A stretch of 64,000 nt of DNA from Paracoccus sp. MA (lineage in GTDB: Bacteria; Pseudomonadota; Alphaproteobacteria; Rhodobacterales; Rhodobacteraceae). Under the pieces are notes generated by a model. That model did not search any database. It was not told where the DNA came from and worked only from the letters and a program-made list of their open reading frames with translations. This document shows, piece after piece, positions 26,082 through 35,365 of the stretch. The stretch lies in assembly GCF_020990385.1 (NCBI RefSeq), contig NZ_CP087599.1:248001-312000 (forward strand), in the 5' to 3' direction. Both the position numbers and the translations under genes were made by a program. Position 1 is the stretch's first letter, and every line of letters starts with the position of its first letter.

Positions 26082-27176
26082 ATGTCGGCGATCGTTCTGG
26101 GTGGCGGCTTGATGGGCAGCGCAACGGCGTTCTTCCTGGCGCGCCGGGGCATCGCCACGACCCTGATCGACACCGGCCGCATCGGCGCCGGGGCGACCGT
26201 CGCATCCTTCGGCAATATCCGGCGCAGCGGGCGCTACCTGCCGCAATTGCCGCTGGCGCATCGCTCGCTTGCCCTGTGGCACCGGCTGGGGGCGCTGCTG
26301 GGCCGCGACGTGGAGTTTCGCGCGACGGGCCATCTGCGGCTGATCTTCGACCCCGAGGGCCTGGCCCTGATGCGCCGCTTTGCCGAAGACGCCCGGCCCT
26401 GGGGCTTGGAGCTCGAAGAGCTTGGCCCGGACCAGATCCGGCAGCGCTTTCCGGGGCTTGGTCCGGAGGCCATTGCCGCGTCGTTCTCGCCCCGCGACGG
26501 CTCGGCCAACCCGCGCCTGATCGCGCCGGCCTTTGCCGATGCCGCGGCGCGGGCGGGGGTGCAGGTGGTGGACCAGGCGCAGGTGCTGTCCGTCCAGCCC
26601 GGCTTTACCGTCGAGACCTCGCGCGGGACCTTCCGTGCCGATCGGTTGGTCAACTGCACGGGCCATCACGGCGCGGCTCTGGCGGCGCAGTTCGGCGAAC
26701 CCGTGCCGATCGAGGTTCGCGGCCCGCAGATGGCCGTGACCGAGCCCCTGCCGCACCGCATCCTGCCGGTCGTCGGGGTCTGGTCGGCGGATCACGGCGC
26801 CTATCTGCGGCAGGTCGAACGCGGCAACGTGGTCTTTGGCGGCGCGGTGGACCGGGCAGCGGTCGGCGCGGATGGCCGCGCCCATGCCGACCCTGCCCGC
26901 CTGCCCGCGCAATTGCGCGCCGTGATGCGCCTGTGCCCGGCCCTGCGCCATGTTGCCGTTATCCGGCAATGGTCGGGGGCCGAGGGCTATGTCCGCGACG
27001 GCCTGCCGGTCATGGGCGCCTCGGGCACCACGGCGGGGCTGTTCCATGCCTTCGGTTTCTGCGGCCACGGCTTCCAGCTGGGCCCCGGCGTGGGCGATGC
27101 GATGGCGGAACTGGTCGCCACAGGCCGCTGCGAAACGCCGCTGGAGGATTTCCACATCGGGCGTTTTGCGGCATGA
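26082..27176 (+). CDS. DAO-family FAD-dependent amino acid/amine oxidase, possible HcnC/OoxB-like subunit
   Basis: This 364-residue flavoprotein starts MSAIVLGGGLMGSATAFFLA, with an N-terminal FAD-binding motif, and ends with GFCGHGFQLGPGVGDAMAEL, the conserved flavin-contacting C-terminal segment of DAO-family enzymes. Length suits the beta subunit of opine oxidase or D-hydroxyproline dehydrogenase. It is divergent from the LysR gene and shares its operator, so it may be the missing catalytic partner of the subunits at 19401 and 20723. An in-frame ATG at 26037 would add 15 residues before the beta strand and is less likely. Confidence 0.82.
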   Translation: MSAIVLGGGLMGSATAFFLARRGIATTLIDTGRIGAGATVASFGNIRRSGRYLPQLPLAHRSLALWHRLGALLGRDVEFRATGHLRLIFDPEGLALMRRFAEDARPWGLELEELGPDQIRQRFPGLGPEAIAASFSPRDGSANPRLIAPAFADAAARAGVQVVDQAQVLSVQPGFTVETSRGTFRADRLVNCTGHHGAALAAQFGEPVPIEVRGPQMAVTEPLPHRILPVVGVWSADHGAYLRQVERGNVVFGGAVDRAAVGADGRAHADPARLPAQLRAVMRLCPALRHVAVIRQWSGAEGYVRDGLPVMGASGTTAGLFHAFGFCGHGFQLGPGVGDAMAELVATGRCETPLEDFHIGRFAA

Positions 27177-27178
27177 GC

Positions 27179-28504
27179 TCAGAATTTCGCCACCTTGCCC
27201 CATTGGCTGCCCTTGAAGCGGTCCAGCCGGTATTGCGCGATCTCGGTGATCGGTGTCCGGCCCAGGATCATGTCGGCCACCAGATGCCCGACCCCCGGCC
27301 CGATCCCGAAACCATGGCCCGACAGGCCCGCCGCCAGGACCAGGCCCGGCAGGCCGCAATCCGCGTCGATGACCGGCACCCCGTCGGGCGTGCTGTCGAT
27401 GAAGCCCGCCCAGCTGGCCTGCACGGGAATGTCCCGCAACGCGGGCAGCAGGCGGCGGGCGCGGGCCAGCGTTTCCCTGACCAGGGCCTTCGACGGATGC
27501 GGGTCGAGAATCCGCACCCGCTCCATGGGCGTTTCGCGATCCAGGGACCAGCGGGCGCGGGTCTCGAACCCCGCAGCCCAGCCCTGCAGCCCGCCGGGGC
27601 GCAGGGCGCGCCAGCGTTTCGCGAACATCGGCAGGAAATGCCTGGCTCCGGCGATCATCCGCGGCGTCGGATCCACATTGGCCCGGCCCGAGATCGCCAG
27701 CGTATAGCCGCCGTCGCCCCGGCGCGTGGCCGATACGGCAGCGGTGTGCAGGGCATCGGGCAGCCCCTCGGCCCCCGGCATCACCGACAGGATCGAACTG
27801 CGCACCGAGGCTTGCGGGAAGCCGATCCCCAGCTGGTGCAGGAAACTGCCGGCCCAGGCCCCGCCGGCCATCACCACCGTGCCGGTGCGGATCGTGCCGC
27901 GCTCGGTCACGACGCCCGCGACGCGGCCGGCCTCAAGCTCCAGCCCGCGGGCGGCGCAGGACTGGATCACATGGCCGCCATGCTTGACGATGCCCTGCGC
28001 GATCAGCGGCGCGGCGCTGGCGGGGTCGGCAATGCCGTCCGTGGGCGACCAGACGCCGCCCAGCCAGGATTTGCCGGTGGCGCGGCCGCGCTCGGCAGCC
28101 TCGGGGCCCGACAGCATCCGCGTGTCGATGCCTTCGCCTTGCGCGAAGCGGCCCCAGGCGGCCCAGCCTTCCAGCTCGGCGGGGTCATCGGTCAGATACA
28201 AGAGCCCGCAGCGGCGAAAGCCGATGCCGGGGCCCAGGTCGGCCGCCATCTGCTCCCACAGGTCCAGGCTGCGCGTGGACAAGGGCAATTCGCGGGCATC
28301 GCGGTTCTGCTGCCGGCACCAGCCCCAGTTGCGGCTGGACTGTTCCGCCCCGATGCGGCCCTTTTCCAGCAGCACCACGCTTTGCCCGGCGCGGGCCAGC
28401 CAATAGGCGGCCGAGACCCCGACAATGCCGCCGCCGATCACGACGCAATCGGCGCGGGCGGGCGGGTCTCCGGCGGTCTCGATGGACAAAAGCGGTGCGG
28501 GCAT
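27179..28504 (-). CDS. DAO-family FAD-dependent oxidoreductase
   Basis: The product is 441 residues with an FAD motif VVIGGGIVGVSAAYWLA near residue 20 onward, the SSRNWGWCRQQ segment common to bacterial DadA-like and sarcosine-oxidase-like proteins, and the closing GLSGHGFGIGPGVG. It oxidises an amine or amino acid whose identity is unknown. The ATG at 28504 has GGAG seven bases upstream; an upstream GTG would add seven residues. Its stop faces that of the preceding DAO gene two bases away. It is divergent from an Lrp/AsnC regulator. Confidence 0.84.
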   Translation of the reverse strand: MPAPLLSIETAGDPPARADCVVIGGGIVGVSAAYWLARAGQSVVLLEKGRIGAEQSSRNWGWCRQQNRDARELPLSTRSLDLWEQMAADLGPGIGFRRCGLLYLTDDPAELEGWAAWGRFAQGEGIDTRMLSGPEAAERGRATGKSWLGGVWSPTDGIADPASAAPLIAQGIVKHGGHVIQSCAARGLELEAGRVAGVVTERGTIRTGTVVMAGGAWAGSFLHQLGIGFPQASVRSSILSVMPGAEGLPDALHTAAVSATRRGDGGYTLAISGRANVDPTPRMIAGARHFLPMFAKRWRALRPGGLQGWAAGFETRARWSLDRETPMERVRILDPHPSKALVRETLARARRLLPALRDIPVQASWAGFIDSTPDGVPVIDADCGLPGLVLAAGLSGHGFGIGPGVGHLVADMILGRTPITEIAQYRLDRFKGSQWGKVAKF

Positions 28505-28659
28505 GGGGTTCTCCGGTCGTGTCACCGCAGGCTAGCGGCGGGTGGCCAGCCGCATCTGCCGCATCTCGCGGCGGCAGCGGCATTTCCTGTCGAATCGCAG
28601 CCGGTTGGCAGCGAGGCCGAATTGCAGCAGAAGGGACCCGGAACGGGAAGGAAGATCGA

Positions 28660-29154
28660 ATGGCACCGCCGCTGAAACTGGACCGCATCGATGTGAAGAT
28701 CCTGGCCGAGCTGCAGAAGAACGGCCGCATCACCAATGTCGAGCTGGCCGATCTGGTCGCGCTGTCCCCCTCGCCCTGCCTGATGCGGGTCAAGAAGCTG
28801 CAGCAGGCCGGATACATCACCGGCTACAGCGCCCAGATCAACGTGGCGAAGCTGGGCGAGACGCTGACCGTCTTTACCGAATTCACCCTGAAGAACCACC
28901 GCCCGCCGGACTTCGCGCGCTTCCAGGAGGCGCTGGAAAAGATCGACAGCTGCATCGAATGCCACCTGGTGTCGGGCGGATACGACTATCTGGCGAAATT
29001 CGTGACCTCGGGGATCGTGGACTACCAGAACATCATCGAATCGCTGATCGACCGCGACGTCGGCGTGGACAAGTATTTCAGCTTCGTGGTCATCAAGACG
29101 CCCTTCGTCAAGACGCAGATCCCGCTGACCCGGCTATTCGCGGAACGGTCCTGA
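28660..29154 (+). CDS. Lrp/AsnC family transcriptional regulator
   Basis: This 164-residue protein has an AsnC helix-turn-helix (LDRIDVKILAELQKNGRITN, then LSPSPCLMRVKKL) and a RAM ligand-binding domain (GGYDYLAKFVT). Lrp/AsnC proteins of this size usually sense an amino acid and control its catabolism. It is divergent from the DAO gene at 27179-28504 and lies upstream of the ABC importer cluster, so either may be its target. GGGAAGGAAG provides a ribosome-binding site. Confidence 0.88.
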   Translation: MAPPLKLDRIDVKILAELQKNGRITNVELADLVALSPSPCLMRVKKLQQAGYITGYSAQINVAKLGETLTVFTEFTLKNHRPPDFARFQEALEKIDSCIECHLVSGGYDYLAKFVTSGIVDYQNIIESLIDRDVGVDKYFSFVVIKTPFVKTQIPLTRLFAERS

Positions 29155-29259
29155 CGCCCGGGCGGACGAGGCAAGCGGCGCCCGCCGGGCCTGTGCGGTC
29201 CGGCGGCATCCGTGGACAGGACAGCTGGCCGCGAAGGCTTGGGCCCTTGCCCGTCGCAG

Positions 29260-30915
29260 CTACCGTCCCGCGAACTGCGCCATCAGGGCGGGGTCCTGTT
29301 CCAGCCCCTTCAGCCAGCCGGTATCCAGCTGGGGGATCGAGCCGATCAGCAGCCGCGAATAGGGATGCGCGGCCTCGGTCGACATGCGTGCGGCGGGCAG
29401 CGCCTCGACCACCCGGCCCTTCAGCATCACCAGGACCTCGTCGCAGATCGCCTCGACCGTGGACAGGTCGTGGCTGATGAACATGTAGGACAGGTTCAGC
29501 TCTCGCTGCAGTTCCTTCAGCAGGTCCAGGATGGCCGCCGCAACGACGGTGTCCAGCGCCGAGGTGATCTCGTCGCACAGGATCAGCTCAGGCTCGGCGG
29601 CCAGGGCGCGGGCCAGATTCACCCGCTGCTTCTGCCCGCCCGACAATTCCGAGGGCAGGCGGTGGCGCAGGTGGCCGGGCAGGCGCACCATGTCCAGAAG
29701 CTCGATCACCCGGGCATTGCGCGCGGCCCCGGTCATGCCGTGATAGAAGGTCAGGGGCCGGGCCAGGATCGTCTCGATCGACTGCGCGGGGTTCAGCGCG
29801 GTATCGGCCAGCTGGAAGACGATCTGGACGCGGCGCAATTCGTCCTTGCTGCGCTGTCGCAGCGCGGGCGCCAGTTCCTTGCCGTCCAGCAGCAGGTTGC
29901 CGCGATAGGCGGGCAGAATGCCGGCAATGGCGCGGGCGAGCGTCGACTTTCCCGACCCGGATTCGCCGATCACGCCCAGGTTGCGGCCGCGTTCCAGCCG
30001 GAAGCTGACATCCTGCAGGATCTTCGCCGCCGGCACGCCGTCGCGGATCACGCCATAGCCCGCGCAGAGGTCCTGCACCGCAAGGATCGGCTCGGCCGCG
30101 TCGGGCCGGGCCACCGGGACATGCGGCACCGGCTCGAAGGCATCCAGCAGCTGGCGGGTATAGGGGTGCTTCGGCGCGTGCAGGATCTGCTCGGTCGCGC
30201 CCTCCTCCTGCACCGCGCCGTTCTTCAGCACGATGATGCGGTCGGCGATCTGCGCCACCACGGCCAGGTCGTGGCTGACATAGACCCCCGCCATGGCGCC
30301 CTTGTCCATGACCGACTTGAAGGCGCGCAGCACCTCGATCTGGGTGGTCACGTCCAGCGCGGTCGTCGGTTCGTCGAAGATCACCAGCGCCGGATCGCCG
30401 ATCAGCGCCATGGCCGCCGACAGGCGCTGCAACTGCCCGCCCGAGACCTGGTGCGGATAGCGGCTGCCGATGGTGTCGGGATCGGGCAGCGCCAGGGCGC
30501 GGAACAGCTGCCGCGCCTTGGCCTCGGCCTGCTCGCGCGGCATCAGCTGGTGGATGGCGGTGATCTCGACCACCTGGTCCATGATGCGCTTGGCCGGGTT
30601 GAAGGCCGCCGCCGCCGATTGCGGGACATAGGACACCTCGGTCCCGCGCATGGCGGCGCGCTGGCGCTCGGGCATCGCCGTCACGTCGCGGCGGCCCACG
30701 CGGATGCTGCCGCCCTGGATGGCGCAGCCGGGCCGCGCATGGCCCATCAGCGACAGGGCGATGGTGGTCTTGCCCGACCCGCTTTCGCCGATCAGGGCCA
30801 CGATCTCGCCCGGGGCGATGTCGAAGCTGACGCCCTTGATGATCTCGACCTCGCGGCCCGAGTCGGTCCTGGCGCCGATCTTCAGGTCGCGCACGGAAAC
30901 AAGCGGCTGATCCAT
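29260..30915 (-). CDS. Dual ATPase of peptide/opine-type ABC importer
   Basis: The product has two complete ATPase domains in one 551-residue chain. The first has GESGSGKTT, VSGGQLQRLS and LVIFDEPTTA; the second has GESGSGKST, LSGGQKQRVN and LILCDEITSA. It is the fused DppD-DppF form. I use the second of two adjacent ATG codons because AGGAG stands six bases before it; the first overlaps the permease stop. It energises uptake with the two permeases upstream and the binding protein at 32787. The substrate may be a short peptide, opine or cationic compound. Confidence 0.9.
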   Translation of the reverse strand: MDQPLVSVRDLKIGARTDSGREVEIIKGVSFDIAPGEIVALIGESGSGKTTIALSLMGHARPGCAIQGGSIRVGRRDVTAMPERQRAAMRGTEVSYVPQSAAAAFNPAKRIMDQVVEITAIHQLMPREQAEAKARQLFRALALPDPDTIGSRYPHQVSGGQLQRLSAAMALIGDPALVIFDEPTTALDVTTQIEVLRAFKSVMDKGAMAGVYVSHDLAVVAQIADRIIVLKNGAVQEEGATEQILHAPKHPYTRQLLDAFEPVPHVPVARPDAAEPILAVQDLCAGYGVIRDGVPAAKILQDVSFRLERGRNLGVIGESGSGKSTLARAIAGILPAYRGNLLLDGKELAPALRQRSKDELRRVQIVFQLADTALNPAQSIETILARPLTFYHGMTGAARNARVIELLDMVRLPGHLRHRLPSELSGGQKQRVNLARALAAEPELILCDEITSALDTVVAAAILDLLKELQRELNLSYMFISHDLSTVEAICDEVLVMLKGRVVEALPAARMSTEAAHPYSRLLIGSIPQLDTGWLKGLEQDPALMAQFAGR

Positions 30916-31763
30916 CATTCGCTCCTGTCGCGGATGCGGGTGGGCAGGTTGTCGATGAACATGTTGACCGAGATGGTCAGCGAGGCGATGGCGATCGAGG
31001 GAAAGATCACCGCCGGCGCCCCGAGGCTGAGGCCCTCGATGTTCTCGCGCACCAAGGCGCCCCAGTCGGCATTGGGCGGCTGCACGCCAAGGCCCAGGAA
31101 GGACAGGCCCGACAGCACCAGCACGATGAAGACGAAGCGCAGGCCCAGATCGGCCAGGACGGGGCCCAGGATGTTGGGAAAGATCTCGCGCAGGATGATA
31201 TGGCCGAAGCCCTCGCCCCGGGCGCGGGCCACGGTGACGAAATCCATGGTGTTGACGTTGACCGCCAGCGCGCGCGCAAAGCGATAGGAGCCCGGCAGAT
31301 ACATGGCCGCCAGCGTCACGATCAGGATCGGGATCGAGGATCCGACGGCCGCCACCACGACCAGGCCGAACAGCAGGTGCGGAATGCCGTTGAAGGCGTC
31401 CAGAAAGCGCGACAGCAGCGTGTCGAACCAGCCGCCGACCACGGCCGCGATCATGCCCAGAAGCACGCCGCCCGCGCAGGCCAGCATCACCGCGGCCAGC
31501 GCGATGCCGACGGTATAGCGCGTCCCCATGATGATGCGGGACAGGATGTCGCGGCCCAGATAGTCGCTGCCCATCCAGAACTGGCTGCTCATCGGGCCGA
31601 AATAGTCGAAATCGACCATGTCGCCGGGGGGATAGGGCGCGATCCAGGGGCCGATGATGGCGATCACCGCCCAGAACAGGATCACGGCCAGGCCGATGCG
31701 GCCCACCCAGTTGAAGGAATATCCCAGCCGGGCCGGGGTCGGAAGGCGCAAAGCAAGGGACAT
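30915..31763 (-). CDS. ABC transporter permease, DppC-like
   Basis: This 282-residue inner-membrane permease has the DppC/OppC segments GSDYLGRDILSRIIMG and, for contact with the ATPase, VTVARARGEGFGHIILREI. About six membrane spans are visible. Its ATG overlaps the stop of the DppB-like gene (ATGA), and its own stop overlaps the ATPase start. It forms the translocation pore with the DppB-like protein. Confidence 0.9.
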   Translation of the reverse strand: MSLALRLPTPARLGYSFNWVGRIGLAVILFWAVIAIIGPWIAPYPPGDMVDFDYFGPMSSQFWMGSDYLGRDILSRIIMGTRYTVGIALAAVMLACAGGVLLGMIAAVVGGWFDTLLSRFLDAFNGIPHLLFGLVVVAAVGSSIPILIVTLAAMYLPGSYRFARALAVNVNTMDFVTVARARGEGFGHIILREIFPNILGPVLADLGLRFVFIVLVLSGLSFLGLGVQPPNADWGALVRENIEGLSLGAPAVIFPSIAIASLTISVNMFIDNLPTRIRDRSE

Positions 31764-32722
31764 CAACGGCGCAACCTCGGGTTGGAGAGAATGGCGATCA
31801 TATCGGCCAGCGTGATCAGCAGCAGATAGCTGATGCAGAAGATCATCGCGCAGCTCTGGATCAGGGGCAGGTCCCGGGTGGACACCGCGTCGACCATCAG
31901 CTTGGCCACGCCCGGATAGTTGAAGACGGTCTCGACGATGATCACGCCGCCGACCAGATAGGACAAGGACAGCGCCACCGCGTTGGCAATGGGGCCAAGC
32001 GCGTTCGGCAGGGCGTGGCGCAGGACCATCCGCGTCCGCGACGCACCCTTCAGCAGCGCCATCTCCACATAGGGGGTGTTGATCGTCTCGATCACCGCGG
32101 CCCGCGTCATGCGGATCATCTGGGCCGAGACGACGAAGGACAGCGAGATGACGGGCATCGCATAGGCGCGCAGCATGTCACCGATGCTGTTCACATTGAC
32201 CCCGAAGGACAGCGCCGGCAGCCAGTCCAGCCAGACGGCGAAGACCAGCACCGCCAGCGTCGCCACCATGAATTCGGGCACCGAGATGACGGAAATGGTC
32301 AGCACCGAGACCAGGCGGTCCAGCCAGGATCCGCGCCACATGGCGGCGGCGATGCCCAGGGTCAGCGCCACGGGCACGCAGACCAGCGTGACGATGCCCG
32401 CCAGGCGCAGCGTGTTCATCAGCCGCCCCGACAGCAGGTCGGCCACGGCCATCTTGTTGACATAGGACATCCCCAGATCACCCGTAGCAAGCCCGCCCAG
32501 CCAGGACAGGAAGCGCCAGATCGCCGGCTCGTCCAGGCCCATGGCGGTGCGCAGCCCGGCCACGGCCTCGGGGGTTGCGGCCTGACCCAGCAGCACCTCG
32601 GCCACGTCGCCGGGCAGCAGTTCGGTCGCGAAGAAGACCGCGAAGGACACGATCAGCAGCGTGATGAGCGCGATGCCCAGGCGCTGGCCGAGCAGGATCC
32701 AGGTGGTTGCGGAACGCAGCAT
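31763..32722 (-). CDS. ABC transporter permease, DppB-like
   Basis: The product is 319 residues with about six membrane spans. It begins with the DppB-type first helix (QRLGIALITLLIVSFAVFF), has LPGD soon after, and the EAA-type loop near YVEMALLKGASRTRMVLRHA. It pairs with the DppC-like permease. A 64-base gap with a stem-loop separates it from the binding-protein gene upstream. Confidence 0.9.
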   Translation of the reverse strand: MLRSATTWILLGQRLGIALITLLIVSFAVFFATELLPGDVAEVLLGQAATPEAVAGLRTAMGLDEPAIWRFLSWLGGLATGDLGMSYVNKMAVADLLSGRLMNTLRLAGIVTLVCVPVALTLGIAAAMWRGSWLDRLVSVLTISVISVPEFMVATLAVLVFAVWLDWLPALSFGVNVNSIGDMLRAYAMPVISLSFVVSAQMIRMTRAAVIETINTPYVEMALLKGASRTRMVLRHALPNALGPIANAVALSLSYLVGGVIIVETVFNYPGVAKLMVDAVSTRDLPLIQSCAMIFCISYLLLITLADMIAILSNPRLRR

Positions 32723-32745
32723 GTCACACCTCCATCAATGGGGAT

Positions 32746-32770
32746 GCCCCTGCGCGCATTGCACAGGGGC
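32746..32770 (-). terminator. Stem-loop between binding protein and permease genes
   Basis: GCCCCTG and CAGGGGC arms (7 bp) enclose an 11-base loop, 17 bases past the SBP stop. No U-tract is present, so it probably gives partial termination or 3' protection, allowing more binding protein than permease. Confidence 0.5.
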
Positions 32771-32786
32771 GCGGGGCGTGGGGATG

Positions 32787-34400
32787 TCAGCCCTCCAGCC
32801 AGACATATTCGGCGAAGGCATAGCCCATCTGGCCGCCCAGGGGATTGGGGCGCATGCCCTTCATCTTCGACGAATGCGCATCGACGTTGGAAATATAGGC
32901 GGGAATGATGGTGCCTGCCTCGGCCGCGATCATTTCCTGCATCTCCCAATAGATCGCCTTGCGCTTTTCCTCGTCCAGCAAGCCGCGCGCCTCGACCAGC
33001 ATGGCGTCGAACTTCTCGGACTTGTAATGGCTTTCGTTCCAGGGCGCGTCGGAGGCGTAGAGCAGCGAGAACAGGATGTCCGGCGTCGGGCGCGGGTTGA
33101 TGTTGCCGAAATGGATCGGTGCCTTCAGCCAGTAGTTCGACCAGTATCCGTCGGACGGCACGCGCTCGATCTTGAAGGGCATGCCGGCCTGGGCGCCGGC
33201 CTGCTGGACGACCATGGCATAGTCGATGGCCGAGTTCGCCGCGTCCGAGGTGACGATGGGGATCGCCTGGCCCAGCACGCCGGCCTTTTCGAACAGCGCT
33301 TTGGCGCGCTCGGGGTCGAATTCGCGCGGCTTCAGGTTCGGGTTGTGATAGCGGTCCATGGCCGAGACGGGCTGGTCGTTAGCGACCTCGCCCAATCCGC
33401 GCAGCACGCCGTTCACGATGGCCTCGCGGTTCATCAGGTATTTCATGCCCTCGATGAAATCGGCCTTGTCGCCCGGCGCCATGTCCAGCCGGATGTTGAG
33501 GTTGGTATAGTTGCCCGCCGTCGAGATCGAGCTGACGACATGGCCCTGCCCCTCGACCATGCGCATCGACCGCGGGTTGATCGCGGCGGCCAGGTGGATA
33601 TCGCCCGACAACACGGCATTGACGCGCGCATTGTTGTCCGAGATGGCGAAATATTCGAAGCTGTCCAGATAGGGGCCGGTGCCCTTGAAGTAGTTCGGAT
33701 TGCGCGTGCCGATCGACCGCACGCCGGGTTCGAAGGTTTCGCAGAGGAAGGCGCCGGTGCCGTTGGCCTTGCTGAAATCGCTGGTCCCTTCGGCCAGGAT
33801 CATGAAATGGTGCAGCGACAGGATCGTGGGCAGGTCGGCATTAGCCGCCGCCAGCACGATGCTGACGGTGCGGTCGTCCACGGCGGTGATCTCGGCCATC
33901 TGTTCGGCGATGGCGGCGGCCTTGGACCCCACGGCCGGATCCTGATGGCGCTTGAGCGACCAGACCACGTCCGACGCCGTCAAGGTCTTGCCGTCGTGAA
34001 AGGTCACGTCGGGCTTCAGCCTGATCTGCCAGGTCTTGCCGTCCGTCGTCTCGATGGACTCGGCCAGTTCCATCTTCACCTCGCTGCCCTCCTCGAGGAA
34101 GGTCAGCCGGTTATAGAAGGCGCAGCAGCGGGTGTAGTCGGTGGACAGGGACGCCTTGGCCGGGTCCAGCGTGTCGGCGGTCGAGGCCGACCAGCCCGCG
34201 GCCTTCAGATGCCCGCCCGTGACCGGGGTTTGCGCGACGGCCTGACCGGCGCGCAGCAGCAGCGACCCGCCCGCCGACAGCGCCACGCCCGACGCCATCA
34301 GCATCTTGAGCAGGTCCCGGCGCGAAGCGCCACGGCGGATTGCGGCCTCGACCATCGCGTCGTCGCGGCCCGTCCAGTTGTTCGGCTTGAGGTCTTTCAT
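32787..34400 (-). CDS. ABC transporter substrate-binding protein, family 5 (peptide/opine type)
   Basis: This 537-residue protein has a twin-arginine-like leader (SRRDLLKMLMASGVALSAGG near residues 26-45) and an SBP_bac_5 domain with KPDVTFHDGKTLTASDVVWS. Cluster C binding proteins take up peptides, opines, nickel complexes and other bulky solutes. It is the first gene of the transporter unit and lies 55 bases after a HAD gene on the same strand. Nearby amino-acid enzymes suggest an amine or amino-acid derivative as cargo. Confidence 0.9.
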   Translation of the reverse strand: MKDLKPNNWTGRDDAMVEAAIRRGASRRDLLKMLMASGVALSAGGSLLLRAGQAVAQTPVTGGHLKAAGWSASTADTLDPAKASLSTDYTRCCAFYNRLTFLEEGSEVKMELAESIETTDGKTWQIRLKPDVTFHDGKTLTASDVVWSLKRHQDPAVGSKAAAIAEQMAEITAVDDRTVSIVLAAANADLPTILSLHHFMILAEGTSDFSKANGTGAFLCETFEPGVRSIGTRNPNYFKGTGPYLDSFEYFAISDNNARVNAVLSGDIHLAAAINPRSMRMVEGQGHVVSSISTAGNYTNLNIRLDMAPGDKADFIEGMKYLMNREAIVNGVLRGLGEVANDQPVSAMDRYHNPNLKPREFDPERAKALFEKAGVLGQAIPIVTSDAANSAIDYAMVVQQAGAQAGMPFKIERVPSDGYWSNYWLKAPIHFGNINPRPTPDILFSLLYASDAPWNESHYKSEKFDAMLVEARGLLDEEKRKAIYWEMQEMIAAEAGTIIPAYISNVDAHSSKMKGMRPNPLGGQMGYAFAEYVWLEG

Positions 34401-34455
34401 GTCGTCATCCCTGTTGCTTGCCCGGCGGCTCTCGTGTCCGCTCGGGCGGGTGAAG

Positions 34456-35187
34456 TCAGTTGTCGAAGGCCTTGTCGGCGGCCTCGGCCAGGTCGATCAG
34501 TGCGTGAAAGTGGTAGTCGGGTTCGGTGAATTCCGCGGGTTCGATGGTCCCGCCATAGCCTTTCTGGGCATGCCGGCGCTGGATCCAGGCATTCGTCATG
34601 CCCAAGGCGCGCGAAATGCCGATGTCGTGGTGCTGGCTTTGCGCGGTATGCAGGATGTCGTCCTTGGTCCCGCCATTCTTGCCGACGAAGTCGAACACCT
34701 GCTGGAAGAAGGCCGGATCGGGCTTTTCGGTGCCGGTATCGTCGGTGGTGAAGCTGGCCCAGAAGGGATTGCCCAGCTTTTCCTCGTATTTCTCGAAGGC
34801 CCAGCGGCGGGCATTGGTCATGGCGATCAGCTTGTAGCGCCCCTTCAGCCGGGCCATCGCCTGGACGCTGTCGGGAAAGGGCTGCGCCTCGCCCACGGCG
34901 TCGATCATGAACCGGCGGTTTTCCGGCGTGTCGGGCAGGCCGGTCGCTGCCGCGATCCGACCGTAGCAGCGGCCCAGGTCGTCCGGGAAGCGCAGCGCGT
35001 CCGGCTGATAGCGGGCGTTGCGGTAAACCGCCAGCGCCTCCTCGCCGTCGACGGTCATGCCGGCATCGGCCGCGATCGTCGCCAGCGCGCCGGTGATCGC
35101 ACCCTCGAAGTCGATCAGCGTGCCGACCACATCGAAGGTGACATAGGAAAAGCGGTCCAGGGGTCTTGCCGCCGTCAGGGTGGCCAT
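34456..35187 (-). CDS. HAD family hydrolase, haloacid dehalogenase type II-like
   Basis: The product is 243 residues. Motif I is FDVVGTLID with the nucleophilic aspartate, motif II is AMTNA, the lysine is in TEKPDPAFF, and motif IV is in HDIGISRALG. The family includes 2-haloacid dehalogenases and small-molecule phosphatases; the residue after the nucleophile differs from classical dehalogenases, so dehalogenation is not assured. A paralogue of similar size lies at 40231. It precedes the ABC binding-protein gene. Confidence 0.82.
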   Translation of the reverse strand: MATLTAARPLDRFSYVTFDVVGTLIDFEGAITGALATIAADAGMTVDGEEALAVYRNARYQPDALRFPDDLGRCYGRIAAATGLPDTPENRRFMIDAVGEAQPFPDSVQAMARLKGRYKLIAMTNARRWAFEKYEEKLGNPFWASFTTDDTGTEKPDPAFFQQVFDFVGKNGGTKDDILHTAQSQHHDIGISRALGMTNAWIQRRHAQKGYGGTIEPAEFTEPDYHFHALIDLAEAADKAFDN

Positions 35188-35365
35188 GGGGTGAGCTTCC
35201 TTTCGCAGATGCCGCGGGCCGCGGCGGTCAGATCGGCGGACGCGCGGGTCGTCACATCCCCTCACATCCAGATTGCGCCATTCCGGGGCTGCAAAACGCC
35301 GAAACGGGCGGCCGGCGCAGCAGATTCTTTCGTATTGGGCGGGGGCGCGGCATATCGCGAGCGCC

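Noticed and set aside
25115..28675. A very long plus-strand open frame of about 1,186 codons
   Set aside because: It overlaps a LysR gene and two DAO genes in other frames, and the product is low-complexity Arg/Gln/Ala-rich sequence without motifs.
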